From positions 195,799-259,798 of the forward strand of contig JAMPEV010000001.1 of assembly GCA_023664955.1 (NCBI GenBank): a stretch of 64,000 nucleotides of DNA. Reading direction: 5' to 3'. Made by a program: the position numbers and the translations under genes. Position 1 is the stretch's first letter. Every line of letters begins with the position of its first letter. This document shows positions 17,826 through 27,540 of the stretch, piece by piece. The notes below the pieces were generated by a model, which did not search any database, was not told the DNA's origin, and saw only the letters and a list, made by a program, of their open reading frames with translations. The DNA comes from Duncaniella sp. (GTDB lineage: Bacteria > Bacteroidota > Bacteroidia > Bacteroidales > Muribaculaceae).

Positions 17826-17854
17826 AGTAATCTTCAAAAAATTATGTAATTTTG
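17826..17854 (+). promoter_or_regulatory. Promoter with AGTAATC motif before the 5'-nucleotidase
   Basis: TAATTTTG at 17847-17854 followed by C matches the TAnnTTTG box, with the ATG 37 bases downstream. The dispersed motif AGTAATCTTCAAAAAAT (17826-17842) lies directly upstream, roughly over the -33 position. Confidence 0.6.
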
Positions 17855-17890
17855 CATCCGATTTCACCATCATAAAAATATTGACCAATC

Positions 17891-19411
17891 ATGAATTTAA
17901 GGAACGCCATAACCAGTGTCGCCACAATTGCCACTCTTCTTATTACAGGTTGCAAGCCTGCGGCCGATAGTAATCACCTTGTCATTCTCCACACCAATGA
18001 CACCCACTCAGCCATCGAACCTACTAATAAGAATCTTGGTGGGATAGCTCGCAGGAAGGTGCTTATTGACAGCGTGAGAGACATACGTGAAAATGTAATG
18101 CTTATTGATGCAGGTGACGCAGTGCAAGGCTCGTTGTACTACACTCTGTTTGGTGGAGAAGTAGAGCGTGTGCTGATGAACAAACTTAATTACGACATCC
18201 AAATACTTGGCAACCATGAGTTTGACAAGGGGATGGAACAGCTCGCCAAAGAATGGAAACAGCTCAATGCCACACGCATAAGTACCAACTATGATGTGAC
18301 CGGCTCAACACTCGATGGACTCTTCGTGCCATCGCTCGTAAAAGAGGTCTCAGGCAAGAAAATCGGATTTATCGGTATTAACCTCAATCCGGCCGGGATG
18401 ATAGTAGAGGAGAATTACAAAGGAGTGAAATATCAAGATGCCATAGAAGCTGCCAATGCCGAAGCTGCCAATCTTAAATCCGACGGAGTCGACATGGTCA
18501 TAGCAGTGACCCACATCGGATATGATAATGGGAATGATTACAGCGACATCAAATTGGCCGAAGCGTCAAAAGATATCGACTTGATAATCGGAGGACATTC
18601 CCACACAGTGGTTGAGCCACAATCGCCTGAATCTCGATGGAGAGTGGCGAATTTGAAGGGTGACACTGTATCGGTGTTCCAGACTGGTTCAAGTGGTGTT
18701 AATCTCGGAGAAATCGACATTGACCTCGACACGAAAGAGATTACTGCACGTTTGATTCCCGTGGACTCGCGTCTTGACAGCCGCATCGATCCGCAGTTTG
18801 AGGCTATGATTACTCCCTACCGCAATGCCGTCGATTCCATGCGTTCAAGCAAAATTGGTGTTTCGCCCCAGGAATTTGAGCGTAAATCTCCAGAAATGGT
18901 TAATCTTTTGAGCGACTTCGTGAAAATGAGAGGTGAAGAATTAGCCAATCGCCACATTGATATGTCAATCATGAACAAGGGTGGTATTCGAAATGACCTA
19001 CCAAAGGGCGACATCACCAAGGGCGCTGTAATCGATATTGTGCCATTTGACAATTCTATTGTAGTAATGGAAATCAAGGGTAGTGATCTGCTCGACAATT
19101 TTAAAATCATGGCAGCGCAGGGAGGACAGGGAGTATCGAAAAATGTGAGCGCACTATTTGACCCTAACACCCATGAACTCAACAATGTTACAATCGATGG
19201 CAAAAAAATAAATCCCGACGCCACATACACCATAGCAACCATCGACTATCTTGCAGCGGGTAATGACTACATGACACCTCTGAGCAAAGGTAAAATTATC
19301 GCAGTGAGCCCGGAGATACTCTATACTATACTCATCGACTACATTTCAAGTAGCAAACTTGACAATCTCCTAAATAACCACGACACCACTAACAGAATGA
19401 CAAGTTTCTAA
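17891..19411 (+). CDS. 5'-nucleotidase / cyclic phosphodiesterase lipoprotein (UshA-like)
   Basis: A 506-residue bifunctional-type nucleotidase. A lipoprotein signal (LLITGC, Cys about 21) exports it. The metallophosphatase half shows ILHTNDTHSA, DAGDAVQG, ILGNHEFDKG, AVTHIGYD and GGHSHT, all metal ligands intact. The C-terminal nucleotide-specificity half shows NKGGIRNDL, DIVPFDNSI and IATIDYLAAGND. It likely salvages nucleosides from periplasmic or surface nucleotides. In some Bacteroidales the two halves are separate genes; here they are one protein. Confidence 0.93.
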   Translation: MNLRNAITSVATIATLLITGCKPAADSNHLVILHTNDTHSAIEPTNKNLGGIARRKVLIDSVRDIRENVMLIDAGDAVQGSLYYTLFGGEVERVLMNKLNYDIQILGNHEFDKGMEQLAKEWKQLNATRISTNYDVTGSTLDGLFVPSLVKEVSGKKIGFIGINLNPAGMIVEENYKGVKYQDAIEAANAEAANLKSDGVDMVIAVTHIGYDNGNDYSDIKLAEASKDIDLIIGGHSHTVVEPQSPESRWRVANLKGDTVSVFQTGSSGVNLGEIDIDLDTKEITARLIPVDSRLDSRIDPQFEAMITPYRNAVDSMRSSKIGVSPQEFERKSPEMVNLLSDFVKMRGEELANRHIDMSIMNKGGIRNDLPKGDITKGAVIDIVPFDNSIVVMEIKGSDLLDNFKIMAAQGGQGVSKNVSALFDPNTHELNNVTIDGKKINPDATYTIATIDYLAAGNDYMTPLSKGKIIAVSPEILYTILIDYISSSKLDNLLNNHDTTNRMTSF

Positions 19412-19462
19412 TCGAGTATTTACCGGATTACACTAAAGCACTTTAACAGACACTAAGCCACT

Positions 19463-19840
19463 ATGAACGGATGGTTAACCGTGGGATTACTCGTAATCTC
19501 CAATATATTCATGACTTTCGCTTGGTACGGACAGCTTAAACTCCAGGAAATGAAAGTCATCACATCAAACACTCCCCTATACATCGTTATACTCGTGTCG
19601 TGGGGGATAGCTTTGATTGAGTATTGCTTCATGATACCCGCCAACCGATATGGATTTCATGAAAATGGAGGAGCCTTCTCGCTGATGCAACTAAAAGTGA
19701 TACAGGAAGTAATATCACTCCTTATATTCACAGTGTTCACCATAGTATGCTTCCGTGGAGAAGCCCTGCACTGGAATCACTTCCTCGCCTTCTGCCTGCT
19801 CATCCTCGCCGTCTACTTCGTATTCATGGATGTGAATTAA
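19463..19840 (+). CDS. DUF486 / DMT-superfamily small membrane protein
   Basis: A 125-residue protein with four hydrophobic helices and the DUF486 features FMTFAWYGQLK, LVSWGIALIEYCFMIPANRYG and FSLMQLKVIQEVI. It is related to the small multidrug-resistance branch of drug/metabolite transporters. Inner-membrane location is clear; substrate is unknown. A 57-nt hairpin at 19953 lies downstream. Confidence 0.9.
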   Translation: MNGWLTVGLLVISNIFMTFAWYGQLKLQEMKVITSNTPLYIVILVSWGIALIEYCFMIPANRYGFHENGGAFSLMQLKVIQEVISLLIFTVFTIVCFRGEALHWNHFLAFCLLILAVYFVFMDVN

Positions 19841-19952
19841 GTGGTGTTTTAACATCCTCTTAATAATAACAGTCCCAGACTCGACCTTGCAGATATAATG
19901 GGAGATTAGCATGACATCGGTCCAACGGACTCAGATGCAGCATAATGTTTCT

Positions 19953-20015
19953 CTACACCCTCCAACTCTGAAATGCTCCGATGGGGCATCTCAGCATTGG
20001 AGGGTGTAGATTTTG
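19953..20015 (+). terminator. Long perfect hairpin downstream of the DUF486 gene
   Basis: A 13-bp perfect outer stem CTACACCCTCCAA / TTGGAGGGTGTAG (19953-19965 with 19997-20009) encloses a second stem (CTGA..ATGC..CC with GG..GCAT..TCAG) and is followed by ATTTTG. It may be a terminator for the upstream gene or a folded mobile-element end; the short T-run makes termination only likely. Confidence 0.55.
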
Positions 20016-20126
20016 TTGCAAAGTTATTACTCTTAATGGGTGAAAATAGTGAGAAATATAATAAAGTTGGTAAAAAACAGAAGCTAAAAAATGAAATGTT
20101 AAATTTATGTTTGACAACATTTTTAA

Positions 20127-20157
20127 TTGTAAGATATGAAATAATGTTTTATATTTG
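20127..20157 (+). promoter_or_regulatory. Promoter of the structured RNA candidate
   Basis: TATATTTG at 20150-20157 fits the -7 box, and TTG at 20127-20129 sits 20 bases upstream at the -33 position. No gene-sized reading frame starts close downstream; the folded RNA does. Confidence 0.65.
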
Positions 20158-20163
20158 TAGCGA

Positions 20164-20470
20164 CCTTACGCCGTGAGACTTCGCAAGAAGCCGGAACGAG
20201 GGAGGTCATTACATAATGAAAGCGTTTACTTACGCTTGATTCTTGACACCTAAGAACTTCGCAAACTCTTTGACAAAGTCAGGAATGAAGCAACGGTAGA
20301 TGCCTTGGGTATGATAAAAAATGCCTTTGGGTGGATTGTATCATTTATGATATTTCCCATAGGAGTTTCATATATCATACGGCGTAGGCTCTGCGTTGCT
20401 CGTTCAACTTTGTTGGGCAATGCGAAGGCCTTTAGGTGTAGGACGAGTACAGATCCTGCGCTTTTTTGTT
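20164..20470 (+). ncRNA. Candidate structured non-coding RNA, family not recognised
   Basis: About 300 nt run from a Bacteroidota promoter to a terminator-like stem with TTTTTT. Helices that can be read directly: GACCT/AGGTC (20162-20166 with 20203-20207) enclosing CTTC-GCAA-GAAG, a GNRA-type loop; AAGCGT/ACGCTT (20220-20225 with 20232-20237); ACCTAAG/CTTGGGT (20248-20254 with 20304-20310); ATGATA/TATCAT (20311-20316 with 20339-20344); ATGATAT/ATATCAT (20347-20353 with 20373-20379); GCGTTGC/GCAATGC and CAAC/GTTG (20393-20423); and the closing GCGTAGG/CCTGCGC (20382-20388 with 20455-20461). The segment UCAGGAAUGAAGCA loosely resembles the SRP RNA tip, but the partner strand does not fit. It is not tmRNA or RNase P by any motif I know. 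It lies 166 bp before the vWA/tubulin-like operon. Confidence 0.6.
20382..20467 (+). terminator. Terminator-like 3' domain of the structured RNA
   Basis: Stem GCGTAGG / CCTGCGC (20382-20388 and 20455-20461) followed directly by TTTTTT. The stem encloses a branched interior with two further hairpins, so it is larger than a plain terminator. Confidence 0.6.
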
Positions 20471-20635
20471 TTACAATGCCTCATGGGGATCGGAGACATA
20501 ATTTCACAATTAAACACAGTTTGTATCAAAACATGCAAATTTTCGGTAATTAAACTACACTCACCTTAAAAGAGTCTACCGTAATACATGCTATAAGAAA
20601 ACGTTTTCAATTAACCGAGTATTTATAATCTACCC

Positions 20636-21550
20636 ATGAGAAAATTTCTACTAATCATATTTTTTATTTATCCACTAAGTATTTATGCACAAATACTTAA
20701 AGAAAAGCGTGTATATTACTTAGACTGTTCTTATTCAATGGTGTCGAATAAAATATGGGACATAGTATGTGATAACTTGAAGAATGCTATTGATAACGTT
20801 AATGATGAAACCACGGAACTTGTAGTAATTCCATTTGCATTGAACCACGATGGTGGTATAACAACGTTCAAAGCGACTGCATCAGAGTCCGGTAAGCAAA
20901 AGTTGAAAGATCAGATCTCGTCAATTTCACCAAGTAAAAATTCAATGACTTATCATTTTGTTCCACTTCAAGATTTTTATATTAATCAGGTGGATTCATC
21001 TAAAGTTACTTATATGTTTTTGATGACAGATGGTCAAGACGAGTACGGAGATAAACATAAATTCCCTGAAATGCTTCAGAAATGGGGTGAAAATTATGGC
21101 GACAAAAATGTTTACGGGTTCTATGTTATGCTACATAAATCTGCTCAAAACAAAGATATCGAAAACATATGTAATACACAAAAGCATCTTTGGAAGGTCG
21201 AAACGGCAGATATCAATGTAAATTTAACTCGATTGCATAATAATGCAATATTTAATGCACGCAATGATAAATATTTTGATATACCAATCTATGGGAAATC
21301 AGATGTTACTTTAAACGCTAAGTTTGAAAATTCATCTCCATATTACGTTAGCAGTACGTCCATCCAAAATGGGAGATTACGTGTTAATGTAAAATTCAAA
21401 GGCGATGTACATCACTTACCTGTATCTAAAGTATATTCTCTTCATGTCGAAATGAAGGATGGTGGGCAATATGACTTTTTGGTCAATGACGTTATAAGTG
21501 TTAAGTGTGAGAGTAAACCAGAAAGGTCATTAAAAATTAATGTAAAATGA
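20636..21550 (+). CDS. Exported von Willebrand A-domain protein of the tubulin-like operon
   Basis: A 304-residue protein with a cleavable-type signal peptide (LLIIFFIYPLSIYAQ, about residues 4-19), so it acts in the periplasm. A vWA domain starts at once: the metal-site motif DCSYS has Asp30, Ser32 and Ser34, and a TDG triplet (131-133) gives the later ligand in LMTDGQDEYGD. The last ~90 residues look like a beta-sandwich. vWA domains usually bind protein partners through a metal ion. First gene of a five-gene A+T-rich operon; its stop overlaps the next start by 4 bases. Partner and function unknown. Confidence 0.82.
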   Translation: MRKFLLIIFFIYPLSIYAQILKEKRVYYLDCSYSMVSNKIWDIVCDNLKNAIDNVNDETTELVVIPFALNHDGGITTFKATASESGKQKLKDQISSISPSKNSMTYHFVPLQDFYINQVDSSKVTYMFLMTDGQDEYGDKHKFPEMLQKWGENYGDKNVYGFYVMLHKSAQNKDIENICNTQKHLWKVETADINVNLTRLHNNAIFNARNDKYFDIPIYGKSDVTLNAKFENSSPYYVSSTSIQNGRLRVNVKFKGDVHHLPVSKVYSLHVEMKDGGQYDFLVNDVISVKCESKPERSLKINVK

Positions 21551-22431
21551 AGTTTGTAAACATTATATATCTTTTAATAGTACTAACGCTAATGTCATGC
21601 GATGACCAATCAGTCTCTTTTGGGAAAGTCGATTCTTACTCAGGTTTTTTATGGAAGGAAGCTAATATCTCACCTGTTAAGAAAACTATCGAATTTGATT
21701 TTAGCATAGATGCACAAAATGATAAAAGTTCCTTTGCTGAATTTCAATTCGTAGATAATGATGGTACTCCTATCAGTACAAACATCATGCAAGTATATGA
21801 TGGAGGGCTATTACTAAGTGACAATAAGTTCCGTGTATCAAGTGACGTTAAATCAAAAGAATTAACCATTACATTTCAACCGGGAGCATCGGAAGGAAAA
21901 TATCAGGGATATCTTAAGCTTGTTGACCATAATCTTGATCGATTCGAATCTACCCAACTAAGCCCTGACGAAGAATTGGAAGTTCTCCAATGGACATTAC
22001 AATATGATAAGATTATGAATCCCTTGGCAAAGTCGCTTCTTATCATTGCATTAGATATTTTTGCAGGTCTTTTAATATGGTTTCTAATCTTGCGTCCAAC
22101 ACTTTATCCTCGTTTTGGTAAAATTACTAAATCAATCATAATCAAACAAAATGACACGATAGTTGGTCAATTGAATTATTCGTTTAAGGGAGCAAGGAAG
22201 GTTGTGTTTTATAACAAAAAAATAGACCAATCTATTTGGAATCGTATATTCCTTGGTGAAATAAAAACATATGTCAATCCTATTTTTAAGAGTATGCTCT
22301 CATTTACGCCAAGAAAGAAAAATGCGACTGTATTTGGGCCCGGGTACACATCATCACCCAATCCTTTCCCTAAAAATGGAATCGCATCTATTAATAATTA
22401 TTCAGAAAAATTATCACTAATATTACGTTGA
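21547..22431 (+). CDS. Lipoprotein-signal protein with internal transmembrane helix, tubulin-like operon
   Basis: 294 residues of no family I recognise. It begins with a lipobox-like end of signal (LTLMSC, Cys18), continues with a periplasmic beta-rich region to about residue 155, then has one clear membrane helix (about 162-184, SLLIIALDIFAGLLIWFLIL) and a basic cytoplasmic tail of about 110 residues. That topology would link the periplasmic vWA protein encoded before it with the cytoplasmic tubulin-like protein encoded after it. The overlap ATGA with the vWA gene argues for coupled translation. The bridging role is inference. Confidence 0.7.
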   Translation: MKFVNIIYLLIVLTLMSCDDQSVSFGKVDSYSGFLWKEANISPVKKTIEFDFSIDAQNDKSSFAEFQFVDNDGTPISTNIMQVYDGGLLLSDNKFRVSSDVKSKELTITFQPGASEGKYQGYLKLVDHNLDRFESTQLSPDEELEVLQWTLQYDKIMNPLAKSLLIIALDIFAGLLIWFLILRPTLYPRFGKITKSIIIKQNDTIVGQLNYSFKGARKVVFYNKKIDQSIWNRIFLGEIKTYVNPIFKSMLSFTPRKKNATVFGPGYTSSPNPFPKNGIASINNYSEKLSLILR

Positions 22432-22442
22432 AATAAGTAATT

Positions 22443-25226
22443 ATGGCAATCAAACTTAAAAAAACACTTTTTGTTGGTCTCGGAGGTACAGGAGTTTCCG
22501 TATTGCTGAAGATTAAGAAGTGTTTTGTAGACAGCTATGGAGAAGTACCGCCTATGATAGGATTTATCGCTATTGATACGGATGGGGCTTCTAATAACAA
22601 AAGTATAACAAGCAATCGTGGAGAAATCATAAAACTTGACCCCACAGAGTTACTGGTATGTACAGTAAAAGGCGCATTAAATGTCTATAATGCAAACCCC
22701 AAAATTTACGACTGGGTTCCTTCCAAAAATATTGATAAATTATCTTCGATACAAGGGGGCGGAGCTGGACAAGTTCGTTCTAATGGCAGATTTATTGCAT
22801 ATTACAATAACCAACTGATAAAGAGTAATATTCAAGCAGCTATCATAAAAATACATCAGCTTATCCCCAAGGATTCAAAATACGAAGTTGATACAAACAT
22901 CGGCGGATTAGAATATCCAGCTACCGTTAATGTTTTTGCTTCCATAGCTGGCGGTACTGGAAGTGGCATGCTTGTTGATACATTATGCATAATCAGGTCT
23001 GCTCTCAATCAAAATGCACAGGCATTCAAACTTCATCCATGGATAGTGTTGCCAGAGGTTTTTAGAGCGATGAATCTCGGACCATCTATGTCAAATGTGC
23101 TATATAATTCTTACGGTGCGTTACGCACATTGGATTATATAATGCATTACGACCCTAAATCACCAGCTATTAATTTTGGTTATTCAAAAATTAATGAGGC
23201 TTTATTTGATTATGCCTACGTTGTAAACAACACAAATACTGCAGGCATATCTTTCAACAACTTAGATGATCTCACGGATGTAATTGCAAAAAGCGCCTTT
23301 TTGCCAGCTAACAAGATGGGGGACGATTTGGCCTCGCCATTTGATAACATTGTTGCTCAAAAGATGGGTGGAACATATGATATCCTCAATAAGAAAGCAT
23401 GGGCAGCTTCAGCAAGTAGTGCCGAACTTATATATGATAGCCAAGCCGTTGGTCGTGCAAATGCTTACGTTGCAATCACTCAACTGTGTAATTCTATGTT
23501 GCAATCTCCTACAGATGGGTCAAAAGATGCAAATGCCTTTTTTGATGATCCAGATGTAATGATTAGAGAAAATAATGGTCGTGATGATATTATAAATGCC
23601 CTCTTATCACCTGCTCCCATATATTCTCTTCAGATAGATGAAAACACCACTGAATTTGATATAAACTCTTATATTGAGAATAATTGTGGGCAAGCTCAAT
23701 TAGAGAAGTCTCTAAAAGATGCTCTTTCTGAAAAATTGTCCTCTGCCAATGAGTATTTTGACAAATATATATCTGAGATTATGTCGAGGGCTCAAGGAAA
23801 GGTTGATGGGGCCATTAAATTCATACAGGCATTATCTGACATAATCACTATATGTAAGGGCGAAATGGAGAATGAAGGGCAAGAATTGCGCACCCTTAAT
23901 TCAATTCCAACTCAATGGGGAGCAATGCTTAATGCGGTAAAGGTTAAAGGATTAAAGAGCTTCTTTGGCAAATCTGTCGATGAAGATGCTGTTGAAATTC
24001 TTCAAAATAAATTGGTCGAAACAGTAATGAACAAACGCGAAGAAATCCGCCGTTCATGGGCACTTAAATTCTATACCTGTTTTGAAGAAACCATCAATCA
24101 AAAACTTCAGATGATTGAAGGTTTAAAGGCCATACTTATTCAAATAGGTAAGGACAATACTCGAAACCTTCTAAAAGAGCAGAATGAATCTTCATCGAAG
24201 TCCACATTTCAAATATTCCTGCATGAAAACGATGTCATGGAAGCTTCAAGACTTAATATCGATGATGTAGTAAAGGCTAACTTTGTTCAATATTTAAATG
24301 GAGGAGTCTCTTCTTGGATAGGGCAGCCAAGGGAATATATTGAGAAAAAATTATGGAACTTCGCGAAAGAGACACCAAGTGTAAAGGCCGCAGTCAATAC
24401 TGAGATTGATGATATTTTAAAGAATCTATCTGAAGAGGATGTTAAGAGTTATCTCAAACATCTAATGATTCTTGCTTCACCACTTTGGACATACAATACA
24501 CAGGGATACAATAACACGAACCTACAACTTGATAGATTTGTTATCGTTGGCGTCGGTAACCGCGACACAAGTATTTTGAGCCAGGATGACAAGTACAAAA
24601 CATTCTTCGATACAAACGGGAATAAAACATCATTTGCTTCTACCAATCAAAACGATAGGGTATACGTATTAGTTGTGGAAGATCTCTTGCCAATATATGC
24701 TGTCAATAATTTCTCATCTTATCAAATGGATAATGATGAAAAGACTACGAGAGGCTTCATGATGGCTAACTATATTGATGAGAAACTCAATAATCGCATG
24801 AACTCCGATAATTTTAGTATGGTCCCAACTATCGAGGCAGATAATGTGCTTCAATACTGGGTGTGGGGATTTGTCTTTGACTATATTCACTATGATGCGA
24901 ACGAAAATCAGTATTGGATTCGTTCAAAAAGTCGTGGTGACGCGGTGAGAAAATACAGATTCAATTTAAGCCATCAGAGAGATGTGGCATTTGATATTTT
25001 CAAGAGCGAGGGCTTGTACAAAGAGGTTGAGGAAGGGCTGAACCGTCAAATAGCAAAAAATGGCAGACAACCGATTGAAGAAAAGATTGCGAACATAAAG
25101 ATGGAAGATTCATACTTGGAAGACTATGCCAATTTAAGTCAACTTGAAAAAAGCAATCTTGATGAGCCAAGATTTAGAGCCGTACGAGACCTTTTATCTC
25201 AGGAAATAGGTCTAATGTCTGAATAA
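22443..25226 (+). CDS. Tubulin/FtsZ-like GTPase family protein
   Basis: A 927-residue protein. The N-terminal ~350 residues look like a tubulin-superfamily GTPase: glycine loop LFVGLGGTGVSVLLKIK near residue 9, AIDTDGAS near 43, a GGGAGQVRSNGR loop near 105, and the diagnostic tubulin signature AGGTGSGM (Gly170-Gly175) in VFASIAGGTGSGMLVD. This is the FtsZ-like branch that Pfam groups as Tubulin_2. The C-terminal ~550 residues are largely helical and unassigned. Canonical FtsZ is about 400 residues, so this is not the cell-division protein. Located between a membrane-spanning lipoprotein and a large unknown protein; polymerisation and GTP use are inferred. Confidence 0.82.
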   Translation: MAIKLKKTLFVGLGGTGVSVLLKIKKCFVDSYGEVPPMIGFIAIDTDGASNNKSITSNRGEIIKLDPTELLVCTVKGALNVYNANPKIYDWVPSKNIDKLSSIQGGGAGQVRSNGRFIAYYNNQLIKSNIQAAIIKIHQLIPKDSKYEVDTNIGGLEYPATVNVFASIAGGTGSGMLVDTLCIIRSALNQNAQAFKLHPWIVLPEVFRAMNLGPSMSNVLYNSYGALRTLDYIMHYDPKSPAINFGYSKINEALFDYAYVVNNTNTAGISFNNLDDLTDVIAKSAFLPANKMGDDLASPFDNIVAQKMGGTYDILNKKAWAASASSAELIYDSQAVGRANAYVAITQLCNSMLQSPTDGSKDANAFFDDPDVMIRENNGRDDIINALLSPAPIYSLQIDENTTEFDINSYIENNCGQAQLEKSLKDALSEKLSSANEYFDKYISEIMSRAQGKVDGAIKFIQALSDIITICKGEMENEGQELRTLNSIPTQWGAMLNAVKVKGLKSFFGKSVDEDAVEILQNKLVETVMNKREEIRRSWALKFYTCFEETINQKLQMIEGLKAILIQIGKDNTRNLLKEQNESSSKSTFQIFLHENDVMEASRLNIDDVVKANFVQYLNGGVSSWIGQPREYIEKKLWNFAKETPSVKAAVNTEIDDILKNLSEEDVKSYLKHLMILASPLWTYNTQGYNNTNLQLDRFVIVGVGNRDTSILSQDDKYKTFFDTNGNKTSFASTNQNDRVYVLVVEDLLPIYAVNNFSSYQMDNDEKTTRGFMMANYIDEKLNNRMNSDNFSMVPTIEADNVLQYWVWGFVFDYIHYDANENQYWIRSKSRGDAVRKYRFNLSHQRDVAFDIFKSEGLYKEVEEGLNRQIAKNGRQPIEEKIANIKMEDSYLEDYANLSQLEKSNLDEPRFRAVRDLLSQEIGLMSE

Positions 25227-25236
25227 TTAATTTAAT

Positions 25237-27474
25237 ATGGCAGCATTCATCGTAATAAGTTCTGACAACCGTTTACATTATTTAGTGGATGGTATTGAAA
25301 AATGCCGTCCACTAAATCCCGATGTAATAACAGAAATTTCTACAGGAAAGATAACTAAATCAGATACAGGATATGTTTATGAATATTCCATACAAGGTGA
25401 AGGGATTAGAGGTGATGGAGCAAAATCATTTAGTGACTTGCTGTCTAATCAACTTGCGTCTTTTCGTTTAGCATATTCTATTCCAAACGATGAACTTGTA
25501 AATATCTTTTTTTTAGAGAATCCTTTGACAATAAAAGATGTGGAAGAGTCGGAAGCTTGGTTACAAGACTTAGACCGATTATTCAATCGTGGTCGAGGAC
25601 ATGATACTGGTTTTTGCATATATCGTATAATATTCACCTATGACCCTGAATCGCCTAACGATATAACCAATAAAATCGACCCAATATCTCTAAAGCAATT
25701 ATTATATAGCCATAAAGCCGCTGCCGCATGCAGTTTGGGTGAAGCAGTAGAGCCAACCTATGAGCGATATCTATTTTACATCGATAACCAAAAAAGCGAC
25801 TCAGCAGCATTGTGCTTGAGAAAGGACGAGCATGATCTAAAGATGCCAAGAATTTTAATTGATTTTATGATGCTGGTATCGAGCAGTTCCGATAGATATA
25901 ACATTGTAGCTGCTATTAATCCGGCACATGTCAACAGTAGATGTTTCTCTGTCGGATATGCGGAAAGTATGTACTACTATCCTGACGTTGAGAGATATTA
26001 TATTCATGCTGATAATCGCGACATTAATCATAGGTTCTTATTTTCTGATGATGAGATGTTGAACGATGTGGGCTATACTACTATGGATGTTGAAAAATAT
26101 CCTTTCGGACTCCGTAAACGTAAGGAACGTCTCGGTGTCATTTATGAAAACATACCGTTCTCTGATAATATTAATGAACATCCCAACTCAGCGGATTTTA
26201 AAATCAACAACTGTATTGTATCACTTAAGGAATATTTCAAGCAAGAAAGGGAAAAGGAGTTTGAGGATTTCATGAATTCGCCAGCGATAACAGGACGCAA
26301 AGAAATCATTGAGAATTACGAAAAGGAAATTTCTTTATGTCAACCTAAAGAAGATGAGACTTCTGATGAGTTCAAAGAAAGAATTAAACGGTTATTCTCA
26401 GATAAAGAGAGTATAAGCCAAGAATTGGATTTACAAATAAGAAATTTTGAACCCGACTGTCCTGCATACATTGACCGAGAAGAAATATACAATGAGTTAT
26501 GTGTGACTGAAGAGGATGATAAAGAAACCGCCTGTGATTCTCTATCTACACGATATAACCGATTAGTGAGTTTTGCAAGATCCAAAAAATTTATGGATTA
26601 TATTAAAGCGATTGACAATTCTTCATCTATATCAGAAATTCGTTCAAATAACACTAATGGTGAAACAAAAAATCACGAAGAGGGCTCTGTTGAAAATCTT
26701 GGTTGTTTATTTTCTTGGTTGAAATTTTGGAAGTACAAGCATATCGATAACGACGAATTTCAGAATAATGAAAATGCGACTCAGGATCGAAGTGTTAATA
26801 TAATCAATTATATAACCATCATTAACCAACAAATTCGTTTGAAGAAACGTTTCTTTTCTTTTAAGGAAGATATTTCTTCTTTAGAACAAAAATATGATGA
26901 AGAAAAAAATTATTGCGACAACTTTAAACTCACATTGCATACAAATCATTTTTTCCCTCTAATAAACATAAATGAGCTTAAGAGCAAGCACGATGAAACA
27001 TCATCGTCGAGAATTCAGGAGTCAATAAATTCATGTAATAGAAATAAATCATCTTTTATGAGTGATTTGCTCCAAATTGTTAGTGACAGAGCCTCAAAAT
27101 ATACCAAACTACATTATTTGTTTATCGATTGGAAAAATCCATGTTCTTTTGTGCAAACAATATCGGATATAAATTTTCCAATAATATGCAATGAACTACA
27201 AAAGCGAGCAGCTCCTTTAGCAAATTACAATCTAACATCTGAAGTAAACGAGAATAAAGTTATTAGATGCTTTTTTTCTGATAGACCCAATTTTAAAGAT
27301 GAGTTTGAAAGTGTACGAGCTAAAATTCAAAATGGAAATGAAATATCAGCAACAGAATCAACCCATATAGCATCTAAGATATGCATGTTCCAATTCTTAC
27401 CAATGGACAATGAAATTATTCAAAATTTGGTTGACCTTCAGGAACCGGATAAAAATGATATGGATATCATTTAA
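25237..27474 (+). CDS. Large unknown protein of the tubulin-like operon
   Basis: 745 residues, no recognised domain, no signal peptide and no convincing membrane segment, hence probably cytoplasmic. Residues 1-300 look globular, starting MAAFIVISSDNRLHYLVDG. From about 320 to 430 and 540 to 650 the composition is Lys/Glu/Ser-rich and helical, suggestive of coiled coil, e.g. EISLCQPKEDETSDEF. It follows the tubulin-like gene by 10 bp, so the two products probably act together, perhaps as regulator or cargo adaptor of the filament. Function not assigned. Confidence 0.65.
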   Translation: MAAFIVISSDNRLHYLVDGIEKCRPLNPDVITEISTGKITKSDTGYVYEYSIQGEGIRGDGAKSFSDLLSNQLASFRLAYSIPNDELVNIFFLENPLTIKDVEESEAWLQDLDRLFNRGRGHDTGFCIYRIIFTYDPESPNDITNKIDPISLKQLLYSHKAAAACSLGEAVEPTYERYLFYIDNQKSDSAALCLRKDEHDLKMPRILIDFMMLVSSSSDRYNIVAAINPAHVNSRCFSVGYAESMYYYPDVERYYIHADNRDINHRFLFSDDEMLNDVGYTTMDVEKYPFGLRKRKERLGVIYENIPFSDNINEHPNSADFKINNCIVSLKEYFKQEREKEFEDFMNSPAITGRKEIIENYEKEISLCQPKEDETSDEFKERIKRLFSDKESISQELDLQIRNFEPDCPAYIDREEIYNELCVTEEDDKETACDSLSTRYNRLVSFARSKKFMDYIKAIDNSSSISEIRSNNTNGETKNHEEGSVENLGCLFSWLKFWKYKHIDNDEFQNNENATQDRSVNIINYITIINQQIRLKKRFFSFKEDISSLEQKYDEEKNYCDNFKLTLHTNHFFPLININELKSKHDETSSSRIQESINSCNRNKSSFMSDLLQIVSDRASKYTKLHYLFIDWKNPCSFVQTISDINFPIICNELQKRAAPLANYNLTSEVNENKVIRCFFSDRPNFKDEFESVRAKIQNGNEISATESTHIASKICMFQFLPMDNEIIQNLVDLQEPDKNDMDII

Positions 27475-27540
27475 TTCACATAATCCACATAACTATATGA
27501 CATATAAATTCTATCCCACATCATTAAAGTATGCAATAGT

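Noticed and set aside
20164-20310. SRP (4.5S) RNA identity for the structured RNA
   Set aside because: UCAGGAAUGAAGCA resembles the SRP tip, but the 5' strand lacks the conserved CAGG opposite AGCA and the total length is too great. Kept as an open alternative only.
20305-20553. Short plus-strand frame of 82 codons within and after the structured RNA
   Set aside because: It crosses the terminator-like stem and T-run, has no family features, and the RNA structure explains the region better.
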